Source: Bacillota bacterium
Lineage (GTDB): Bacteria; Bacillota; Clostridia; Lachnospirales; Lachnospiraceae
DNA: 15,610 nucleotides
Direction: 5' to 3'
Assembly: GCA_022717655.1 (NCBI GenBank)
Contig: JAIIAN010000059.1
Coordinates: 1 to 15,610, forward strand
Positions 1 to 8,200 of the stretch are shown here, one piece after another; the first letter of the stretch is position 1; each line of letters opens with the position of its first letter. The notes beneath the pieces are model-generated. The model was not told where the DNA came from and did not search any database. It saw nothing but the letters and a program-made list of their open reading frames with translations. A program made the translations under genes and the position numbers.

Positions 1-1031
1 CGATATAACACGTCATATACCGACTCTCCCGGTGTATATTCTACTTCTGTCGGAGCCATAATCCATCCATCTGACGGTACAAAATCTTTCTTTGAAGATT
101 TCAGATTATCCATATTATTTAAGATCGTTGAACATTCAATCGAAAGTGTACAAGTATGAGAGGCCGAAGACTGTTCTTCACCTGATGAAGCCTGTTCATT
201 TTCATCTGAACTGTTCTCCTGACTTTGATTTTCATTTTCACTTTGCCTGTCCGGCAGATTAGAATCCGTCTGCCCGGTTGAAGTATCATTTGTCTTTTTC
301 TTATCATCTGATTTCTTTTCTGCTTCCTTTTTATCAGCCGTCTCATTCTTCTTACTACTATCTGAATCAGAACTTACCTTAGAAACACCGCCAACCAGAT
401 AATAAGTATCTCCCATCTCTGTTACATTAATGGTCACTTTTGTTACATCTTTCTCTTCCTCTTTTTCAAAAGAAAGTGTAGCATCACTCATTTTTTCCGG
501 CTTTTTATCCACCATTTTTACTAAAATTACTGTATCTGCTTCCCATACAGACGGAATGATAAAGGTCAGCTTCGCAGGTGCAGCAAGATTTACCTTTTCC
601 AGTGTAAATCCAAGTCCTGCGGTTGCATTGTTCGCTGCTTTTTTCACTTCCTCCACAGCTTCATCTTCTGTAAATGTTACTTTTAAATTCTGTTCAACCG
701 GATTTTGAATCTTTTTTCCTTCATAACTCCAGATATATTTAATTCCAGTTTTTTCATCGGTTGCATAAAATTCATATGTTCCATCTTTTCCGGAAATTGT
801 TTCCATTTGTGCCTGTGTGATAATTCCATCTTCCGGCAACTCATTACTTTCTTTTAACGCTTCTACCTTTTCGTTTTTTTCTTTTGAATCATCCGCCTTG
901 ACTGCTTGCCCATCTTTCGTATCAAGTCTGGTAATCTCACTGCTGTTTATTGTTGAACCACAGCCAGATGTTCCTGCCAGCGCTCCGATAAGCACTGCCG
1001 CAAGAAATGCTTTCCATTTCTTTGTTTTCAC
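1..1031 (-). CDS. Lipoprotein with C-terminal DUF4430 (transcobalamin-like) domain, partial
   Basis: An open frame runs from a GTG at 1031 to the left edge (343 codons, no stop), so the C-terminus is missing. GAGAGGG lies 7 nt upstream of the GTG; a nearby ATG at 1036 is followed at once by a stop in its own frame, which favours the GTG. The N-terminus is a lipoprotein signal (KTKKWK, hydrophobic stretch, LAGTSGC) with Cys24 as the lipidation site; Thr at -3 is slightly atypical. Residues about 80-220 form an unrecognised, probably beta-rich domain. Residues 220-291 are a charged, low-complexity Ser/Asp/Glu/Lys linker. From residue about 293 the sequence (HTCTLSIEC, then VPSDGWIMAPTEVEYTPGES, then VYDVLY) is typical of the start of a DUF4430 domain, related to the transcobalamin beta domain. 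It is the last visible gene of the riboswitch-controlled cluster. Inferred role: membrane-proximal ligand binding next to the ECF importer. Confidence 0.85.
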   Translation of the reverse strand, partial: MKTKKWKAFLAAVLIGALAGTSGCGSTINSSEITRLDTKDGQAVKADDSKEKNEKVEALKESNELPEDGIITQAQMETISGKDGTYEFYATDEKTGIKYIWSYEGKKIQNPVEQNLKVTFTEDEAVEEVKKAANNATAGLGFTLEKVNLAAPAKLTFIIPSVWEADTVILVKMVDKKPEKMSDATLSFEKEEEKDVTKVTINVTEMGDTYYLVGGVSKVSSDSDSSKKNETADKKEAEKKSDDKKKTNDTSTGQTDSNLPDRQSENENQSQENSSDENEQASSGEEQSSASHTCTLSIECSTILNNMDNLKSSKKDFVPSDGWIMAPTEVEYTPGESVYDVLY

Positions 1032-1038
1032 AGCATAT

Positions 1039-1045
1039 CCCTCTC
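1039..1045 (-). promoter_or_regulatory. Ribosome binding site deciding a GTG start
   Basis: On the minus strand this reads GAGAGGG, followed by a 7-nt spacer and GTG AAA ACA AAG. It sets the lipoprotein start at 1031, although the first ATG (1036-1034) is in another frame and terminates after two codons. Confidence 0.6.
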
Positions 1046-1066
1046 TTTTCTTTTTCTCATAGCACA

Positions 1067-1095
1067 ACAAGGGAGGCTTTTATTTCCTCCCTTGT
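1067..1095 (-). other. Intercistronic hairpin, 10-bp perfect stem
   Basis: The minus strand reads ACAAGGGAGG, a 9-nt loop, then CCTCCCTTGT: a perfect 10-bp stem in the 73-nt gap between the 1389-aa gene and the lipoprotein gene. No U-run follows on either strand, so it is not a classical Rho-independent terminator. It may stabilise the upstream message, act as a processing site, or partly attenuate the lipoprotein gene. Confidence 0.6.
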
Positions 1096-1104
1096 CATTC
1101 AGGT

Positions 1105-4100
1105 TTATTTTTTCTTTTTAAAATAAATGCAAACTCCTATTACAGCCGCTCCGCACAAAATGCAGAGAAGCCATGGAAGATTCTCTTTTACAAAACTTCC
1201 ACTTTCTTTCTCACTTGCATTGTCCGATGTCTTTGTTTCTGCTTCTTCACTATTTTTTTCTTTTGTTGCAGACTTATCTCCTTCGTCCGCTGAAGCAAGC
1301 TGTGCCTCCTCATCCGGTACATACTCTTCTCCATCAAAGCTCCAGCCTTCTTTTTCTTTCTTTTCCTCTGTCTTCTTACTATCTGAAGCTGTTTTCTTTG
1401 CAGCAGAATTTGTTGCAGAAGCATTGGAACCGGAAGCACTGTTCTTCTTTTCTGAAGTATTTGCTGTACTCTTTGCTGCCGAGTTACGTCCCGAAGAAGT
1501 CGTTGCTGAATGTGAGCCGGAACTTTTTGCTGCGGAAGAAGAACCCGAAGAAGACGCACTTGTCTTATTTCCGGAATTAGACGATGTACTTTCCGGATTC
1601 GAAGTACTTTCATTTGCTTTCGGATCTGTCACTCCCGTTCCTTTTCCATCACCTTTTGCACCGGCAGCTACCTTCAAATCTGACATATCATAAAGGCTTG
1701 TCTTTCCATCAAGAAAACGCTGATAAGCAACCAGAGAGTACATTCCCTGTGCCGTTGCAAGCCCATCCACCTCACCGGCAGCTGCACCTCCATTATTTCC
1801 GGCACCCGGTTTTACATGCATAAATCCACTGTTATCAATATGATAAGAGATCATATTTTCAACCAGCCATTTTCCATTTTTAATGAAACGTGCATCTTTT
1901 TGCGGATCAATTTTCAGTGCACAAAGAGCATTCAGTACCTGGGCACCTGACTCAGAAGTCTCTGTTCCCATTGTACCATAACCACCGGTTTTTAACTGAA
2001 TCTCACCAAGTGCATCTAAACCTTTATTGATTGCTTTCGTTACTTTCTCATAACCCTTTTTATTATAATACGGAGCTAACGCCTGAAGTGCCATTCCGGT
2101 CATATCGGAATCTGCTTGTGAACCGGTAAATGCCCATCCACCATCTGCAAGCTGCTTTCCTACAATATAATCTACTAATTTTGTTTCCGTTGTCTGTTCA
2201 GATACTCCTGAAACAGTCGGAATAGAATAATCCGGATTCGATTTTAATGCAATCAATGCCCAGATGGGACCATTTAATCCCTGTTTTTTTACATTGCTAA
2301 AATCTGCAAGGTAAGAGAACAGATTATAGCCTGCAATATTTCTTGCATCTTTTCCAATTGCAGTCAAGGTAAGTGCCGCTTTCGAATAATCCGAATAATT
2401 AGAATCTGTTAAAATTCCTTTTTTTTCTTCTAAATAATTAGCAAAATGATTATAGTAAGTTGTAAAATAAGAATCATTTAAATCCAGACCGCTTCTTGCA
2501 AGCCCAAGTGCATACCATTCACTTCCTACAGTTGGATTTTTATCCGAAGATAGAATATAGGATTTTGTCTCTTGAATGACATCTGCTGCAGTCTTACTCA
2601 GTGCATTTGCTGTTGAAATAACTGTTACTTTACAGGAAGCTTTTGCTTTTTTTACTCCATCTGCACTTACCGTAATGGTAACTGTACCTTCTTTTTTTCC
2701 AGTCACCGTTCCGTTTGCATCCACGGTTGCAATTGAAGTATCTGAAGATTTCCAGATATAATTAACCTTTGTGGTCGCATTTTTCGGAACTTTTACCGGT
2801 GATAAAGAAAGTGTTCCACCCTTTGTCACACTTGCACTTGTCGCCAAATCCAGTCCGGTAAGAGGAATCGGAACATCTGCTACCACAAACAGACCACTCT
2901 TGTCTGATTTTACAGTAAGAGTTCCTGCACTCTTATCGATGGTAGTTTCTAATTTCTTCAGCTTGCCGTCTATATAGGTAAATACCATCGGATGTTCCAT
3001 TTTGGAAAGTTTCTTTACGGTAATCGTAAGCGGCAGCTTTTTCTCCGGCTCATAAGCCTCGCCTGTGCGAATATCCTGATAAGAAATTTCAAATGCCGAA
3101 AGTTTTTCTTTTGCATCCGGATACTTCTTCTGAATTGCTTTTAGTGCCTCATTCGTCTTGTCTGAAGCCTTTGTTGTATTTGCCACAAACCAGTCTGCAT
3201 CTGCTGCGACCCCGGATTTTGTCTGTAAACCGGATTTCAGCCAGTTCTTTCCTGCTGTGATTTTATCTTCTGTCTCCTGATTTAACCCTAATCTTTCAAA
3301 AAGCAGGTCTCTTGCCAAAGCTCCTTTTACAAAATCACTAGTTACTGCATTTTCAAGTGATACACTCTTTGTTGTATCCACTGCATCCGCTGCCTCACTA
3401 ATTCGGGCTGCAAGTTTTGTAAGCGCATCTTCAAGTTTTTGTACCAGTTCTGTGCTAAGCTGTGCTTTTTGCTGTTCTTCTAGTGCATCATATAACTCAG
3501 CTGCATCTGCAATTACTTCTGCATCGTCCAAAGTGATTTCATCTGAAATTTTACTAAGTGCCTCACTGGTCTCCCAGATTTCTTCACTCATTTCACTCAG
3601 ACGCTTCTTGACACTTTGAAGTTTTTTTAGACTTGCGCTGTCGATTAACGCTTTTTCTGCTTCACTAAGCGCATCATAGGCCGCATCTGCCGCCTCGACT
3701 GCTCCTTTATCCTTCATGCTTAACGCAGACAGGGACGGAAGAGCCGTAATCAATGACTCTGCATTTGTTACATTTGTATATTTTTTTTCTAAGGTTTCCA
3801 TTGCAGATACGCAGCGCAAAAGTTTCGCTTCTAACTCACTGCGATTTTCCAGATATCCCTTTGAAACCTCAGAAAGAGACTGATATGCATCATTTGCCTC
3901 TTTTACCTGTACGGCATCTTCAAGTGTCAGTTTTCCAGCATTCGGAAGAGCCTCAATCAATGTTTTTGCACTCTCGGCCAGTTCCTTTGCATTTCCGACT
4001 GTCACCTGACAACTTGCGCTTAAACCACTCTCTGTTTTTGCCGTAATAACTGCCGTTCCTGCTTCTTTTGCAGTTACTTCTCCAGTATCTGATACCGATG

Positions 4101-5274
4101 CAACTGCTTCGTCAGAGCTTTCCCAGCTTACTTTTAATTCTTCTGTCGCATTTACTGGCTCTCCTAAAACCTGAAGCAAAGAAGTATTTCCGGCTTCCAG
4201 ATTCAAAGCCTGTTTATCAAGAGAAATAGACGTATACGGACGATTTGCAACCGTTACGGTACATGAAGCACTCACTCCATTTTGTGCAGTTGCAGTGATT
4301 ACTGTTTCTCCGACATTGTGCGGAGTCACTCTTCCCTGCTCATCTACCTCTGCGATTTCCGGATTTTCAGAACTCCAGGTTACTTTTGTAAATGAAGTCT
4401 CTTCCGGATAAACTTTTGCACTTAACGCCACTGCCGAATCATTATCATATAAATTCAGACTTGTTTGAGAAAGTACCACCGTTTCCGGCCATACAATTGC
4501 ATTTTGCGGAAGTGCATTTACGGCATTTTCTACTTCTGTTTTAGTTGCATTTAATTTCTGTGCAACTTTGCATGCCTGCTCGTAAGCCTCTTTATCGCTG
4601 TCTGTCAAAAGCCAGGCATCCGGTGCCTGATTGATATAAGCAAGTTTTGTCAAAAGCGCTGTCTTGTCCGCACGGGTATAAAGCGTTGTTCCCTGCTCTT
4701 TTCCGGAAATATCAAGCCCGGTTCCATAAAGGGTAAACTGCAAACGGACGACGTCATTATTTTTTAGCTTATACGAATCCATCGTATACGACGGAATTTC
4801 ATCATTGACCGAATAAATCCATCCTGAAGTCGTGGTTCCTGCTTTTTCCGAACTATAGGAAAACTCCTGAAGAGTCGGAGCATACGTGTTTGTCAAATCA
4901 TTTGTCAACGTATACCCGTCTTTTTTTGCCTTATCACGGATAAAGGAAGGAATGTTTAACGCTCCTCCATCATCCGCATTTTCAATTCCTACCAGATACC
5001 AGCCATAACTGCTGTTCTTCTTTACTACAAGGGGATATCCCTGTTCTTCCATATATCGGGTCAATACAGACGCAACCGTTTCATTTTCTGTAATCGGTAC
5101 GACATCCGGTTCTACAATCCAGCCCTTTCCAAGACTGAACTTTTCAACCGAAATTACAACGGAAGCCCCCTGGGCCTTAGCAGTTACAGGAAATCCTGTA
5201 AGACTGCCAAGACCAATCAGGCAGATTAGTAGAATGGCCAGAAATCGTCTGGCGATTATTTTTCCTCTTCTCAT
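1105..5274 (-). CDS. Transcobalamin-like surface protein: DUF4430, Ig-like domains, helical stalk, alpha/alpha barrel, C-terminal membrane anchor
   Basis: This 1389-aa exported protein has an N-terminal signal peptide (about 1-35, ending AKAQG). Residues about 39-185 form a DUF4430 domain (SVVISVEKF, GWIVEP, ETVASVLTRYM, SGWIYSVNDEIP, LKNNDVVRLQFTLYG). A short helical segment (200-258), two Big_2-type Ig domains (264-342, 346-427) and a helical repeat stalk (432-625) follow, then a mixed segment (640-800) and a third Big_2 domain (803-887). Residues about 893-1192 look like an alpha6/alpha6 toroid (GPIWALIALKS, DGGWAFTGSQADSDMTGMAL, GGYGTMGTETSESGAQVLNA), the prenyltransferase/squalene cyclase/transcobalamin-alpha fold. 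A Ser/Thr/Lys-rich linker (1200-1360) leads to a membrane helix (1366-1385) and KKKK tail; there is no LPXTG-type signal. GAGGAAGC precedes the ATG, 19 nt after the upstream stop. The DxDD cyclase motif is not intact, arguing for binding rather than catalysis. Corrinoid binding is inferred. Confidence 0.9.
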   Translation of the reverse strand: MRRGKIIARRFLAILLICLIGLGSLTGFPVTAKAQGASVVISVEKFSLGKGWIVEPDVVPITENETVASVLTRYMEEQGYPLVVKKNSSYGWYLVGIENADDGGALNIPSFIRDKAKKDGYTLTNDLTNTYAPTLQEFSYSSEKAGTTTSGWIYSVNDEIPSYTMDSYKLKNNDVVRLQFTLYGTGLDISGKEQGTTLYTRADKTALLTKLAYINQAPDAWLLTDSDKEAYEQACKVAQKLNATKTEVENAVNALPQNAIVWPETVVLSQTSLNLYDNDSAVALSAKVYPEETSFTKVTWSSENPEIAEVDEQGRVTPHNVGETVITATAQNGVSASCTVTVANRPYTSISLDKQALNLEAGNTSLLQVLGEPVNATEELKVSWESSDEAVASVSDTGEVTAKEAGTAVITAKTESGLSASCQVTVGNAKELAESAKTLIEALPNAGKLTLEDAVQVKEANDAYQSLSEVSKGYLENRSELEAKLLRCVSAMETLEKKYTNVTNAESLITALPSLSALSMKDKGAVEAADAAYDALSEAEKALIDSASLKKLQSVKKRLSEMSEEIWETSEALSKISDEITLDDAEVIADAAELYDALEEQQKAQLSTELVQKLEDALTKLAARISEAADAVDTTKSVSLENAVTSDFVKGALARDLLFERLGLNQETEDKITAGKNWLKSGLQTKSGVAADADWFVANTTKASDKTNEALKAIQKKYPDAKEKLSAFEISYQDIRTGEAYEPEKKLPLTITVKKLSKMEHPMVFTYIDGKLKKLETTIDKSAGTLTVKSDKSGLFVVADVPIPLTGLDLATSASVTKGGTLSLSPVKVPKNATTKVNYIWKSSDTSIATVDANGTVTGKKEGTVTITVSADGVKKAKASCKVTVISTANALSKTAADVIQETKSYILSSDKNPTVGSEWYALGLARSGLDLNDSYFTTYYNHFANYLEEKKGILTDSNYSDYSKAALTLTAIGKDARNIAGYNLFSYLADFSNVKKQGLNGPIWALIALKSNPDYSIPTVSGVSEQTTETKLVDYIVGKQLADGGWAFTGSQADSDMTGMALQALAPYYNKKGYEKVTKAINKGLDALGEIQLKTGGYGTMGTETSESGAQVLNALCALKIDPQKDARFIKNGKWLVENMISYHIDNSGFMHVKPGAGNNGGAAAGEVDGLATAQGMYSLVAYQRFLDGKTSLYDMSDLKVAAGAKGDGKGTGVTDPKANESTSNPESTSSNSGNKTSASSSGSSSAAKSSGSHSATTSSGRNSAAKSTANTSEKKNSASGSNASATNSAAKKTASDSKKTEEKKEKEGWSFDGEEYVPDEEAQLASADEGDKSATKEKNSEEAETKTSDNASEKESGSFVKENLPWLLCILCGAAVIGVCIYFKKKK
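3400..3981 (-). repeat. Three helical stalk repeats inside the 1389-aa protein
   Basis: Residues about 432-625 hold three diverged units of roughly 60-68 residues. The common pattern is I.ALP, then a short variable stretch, then L.D...V..A..AY.ALSE..KA, then a helix ending in KL. They resemble the FIVAR-like three-helix units of surface proteins and match the repeats in the neighbouring 1734-aa protein. Likely an extended spacer. Confidence 0.7.
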
Positions 5275-5293
5275 TTGCTTCCTCTTTTCTTAA

Positions 5294-8200
5294 TTAGTTT
5301 TGCTCACCTTTTTTCTTTAAACAAAGAACAAGAAGTGCGCTTCCCATCAGGGCTAAGGCTGCCATTTCGGCTGTCTCAACCGGAATTTCATCTCCGGTTT
5401 TCGGAACACCTGCACTGCCGCCTGTCGAAGAACCGGTTGTACTTTTTGCTGCATTTCCAGAATTTGCACTTCCGGTACTCTTGTTGCTTCCGGATGCGCT
5501 ACCGGTGTTTCCATTATTTTTGTTTGTTGCTGCGCTGTTACTCTTGTTTGCACTGTTGTTGTTTGTATTGCCATTATTGGTATTACTGTTATTCTTGTTG
5601 TCGTCGCCACCATTGTTATTATTGTTTTGGGCTGCAACTGCACCTACTGCAAAGGCAGAAGCTTCTTTTACTGTAAAGGTCACATCTTCTCCTTTTACGC
5701 TACCTTCTACATATTCCACTGCATCTTTGCCCTGTACTGCCACAACAACTGTCTTTCCGGTCAAATCATTGCCGGTATGTACCGTAAAGTTTAAGCCCTC
5801 ACTTAATTCAAGTGCCTTATGAGAACCATCTTCTAATACCTGATAAGCTTCCACAGTAAATGCATTTTGAATCGTCGCTTTTTTGTCTGAATCCATTTTC
5901 TCTTTTAATGTACCATAAACATCATCGGACTGTGCCAGACGCTCAATAGAAATTACGGTATCCCAGGCAATCTCTCCATTAAAGGTTACTTCGTCATTCT
6001 TTTCATTCGCTTTTTTCTTTGCGTCTGCAATCGCTTTTTTCGCCTCTTCCACTGCATCTAATGCATCTTTAGAAACCATAGCCTGTTCATCAGATGAAAG
6101 TGTATCATATTTTGCAAGTGCGCCTTTTATTGCTACAATTGTATCTTCGGATAATAAATCATCGCCCTCTACTTCTGCTGCCTCTTTCAGAGCTTTTGTT
6201 ACGGCATCTGCTTTCTCTGCCTTTTCTTTATAAGAATCGAGCATTGATTCCGTGTTGTTCCATTTGTCTATATATTTCACATAAGACTGCGCCTGCTCAT
6301 TTAATTTCTTATAAACTACATTGATTGCAGATAAGGCTTTTTCTACAGACTCTGCATTTGAAGCATCAACTGTTTCCGGAAGACTTTCAATCATTGCATC
6401 TACTTCTGCTGCATCAGCCAAATCCTGATTTACTTTCGTAAGCTGTGTCTTTAAGTCTGCCATCTTAGCCTTTAACGTCAGTTTTGTTCCATCTTCCATA
6501 TCCCAGGTAATGCTGTCTAAATAAGTTTTAGCTTCTTCTTTTGCTTCGTATTTTGTTAAAAGATCTCCCGCTTCTCCACGGTTATATTCGCTGACCGGAA
6601 GTTCAAATACACGGATGCTTTCAACAAGCGGTGCAAGTACCTGTTCTACATAAGAATCATACAGTTTTGCGATTTCATCTAAGTCTTTTAATTTCTGGGC
6701 TTCCTTCGGATTTTCATTTTCAAAAATCTTTTTATCTGCTTTTGTCAGTGCATCATAAGCTGCCTTTGCCTCTGCGATATCAGAAAGCTGTTCCTCTGTC
6801 AGTTTAATATCAGAACCATCTGAAGCAGTTCCTGAAACTTCATCTTTTTCCGGTAATGCCTGAATTAAACTAAGCAGGTCATTCTTACGAATTGCAGAAA
6901 GCTGGTTTTCTGCTTCTTTTAACTTGTCTAAATTTGTAACACGTGCTTTTAATTCATCTGTAGAAAGTGCTTCATACAGTGCACGCACATTTTTAACAAG
7001 TGCTTCATCTGCTAAAGTCAGTGCATCCTTTTCCGGAAGTGCTGCAATATTGTCAATCACTTCCTGAACCTTCTCGGCATCACTCATCTGCTGTTTCATT
7101 GCTTCATAAACATCGGTTAATTTCTGTGCATTTGTTACAAGCGCTTTCTCTGCATCACTAAGTGCCTGATATGCCTGATATGCTTCATTTACCTGTACGG
7201 CATCTGTATCAAAGGAAACTTTGTCTGCCGACGGAAGTGCATCAATTTTTTCTTCCACTGCTTTTGCTTTCTCAAGCATGAAAATCTGTTTCGTTGCATC
7301 CTTTAATTTTGCAGCATTTGTAATCTGCGCTTTTAATTCCCCATCTAACGCATCATAAGATGCCTGAGCCTTTGCAACAGCATCACGGTCTGCAAGTGTC
7401 AGCTTCTCTGTATCCGGAAGTGCTTCAATTGCACTTAATACGTCATAGACACTTCTCTGATTTTGTAACAATGCATATTTCGTCTGTACCAGAGTTTCTG
7501 CCTTTAAGCTGTCGGATAAATTCTGATATGCTTCTTCTGCTGCTACAATCGCATCTTTACTTTCTATTGTAACTGTTCCGACTGCATCCGCTTTCTTTGC
7601 AAATGCAAGATAGCTCTCTGCACGTGGAAGTTTTTCCTGATTCGTTACATAAACCTGAAGAGTTTCACTTAATGCATCAAAAGCCGTTCTGGCTGCTGCT
7701 GCATCTTCTTCTGTTGCTGTCTCTAAATCAGAAACTTTATCGATTGCCGAAATCGCTGCGTCTACCTGTTTTGATTCATCCCAGCTGCAGACACGAACCT
7801 GCGGTTTTCCTACCAGACTTGTATCAATTGCTGCAAGTGCTTCATATAAATCATAGTATTCTTTACCAATACCCTGCATATCTTTTGCGCCTTCAAATGC
7901 AGTTTTTGCTGCGTCATATGCAGTTTTTAATGCTTCTTTCTTTGCTTCATCTGTAATAGAAGAACCATCTTCTCCATAATATTCTTTTGCAGTCTTTAAG
8001 ATTGCTTCATACTTATCGCTTGTTAAAGCTGCACGTTTCCATACATTATCACCATTTACAATGTCACCAAGACCAATGATGGCATCCTTAGCCCACATGG
8101 TTTCTGTCGCATCAAGGTCATATAAGAAACCGTTGTCTTTAATATACTTCTTCAATGTCTTAAGCGGTGAAGCTGTATCACTAACTGCAAATTGTTTATC

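Noticed and set aside
1127..1693. Long plus-strand open frame opposite the Ser-rich linker of the 1389-aa protein.
   Set aside because: It is antisense to a biased low-complexity coding stretch, has no ribosome site, and shows only a Phe/Ser/Glu-rich shadow composition.
1699..2598. Reading the barrel as an active squalene/terpene cyclase or prenyltransferase.
   Set aside because: The protein is exported, the DxDD acid motif is replaced by DSDM, and metal-binding prenyltransferase residues are not evident; a binding role fits the context better.
5353..5643. Minus-strand alternative frame overlapping the C-terminus of the 1734-aa gene.
   Set aside because: It is a shifted frame within the Asn/Ser-rich linker; the main frame continues intact into a complete sorting signal.
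5275..5822. Plus-strand open frames rich in Cys/Tyr or Leu opposite the Asn-rich linker of the wall protein.
   Set aside because: They mirror the repetitive AAC/AAT codons of the real gene; no plausible start context or domain.
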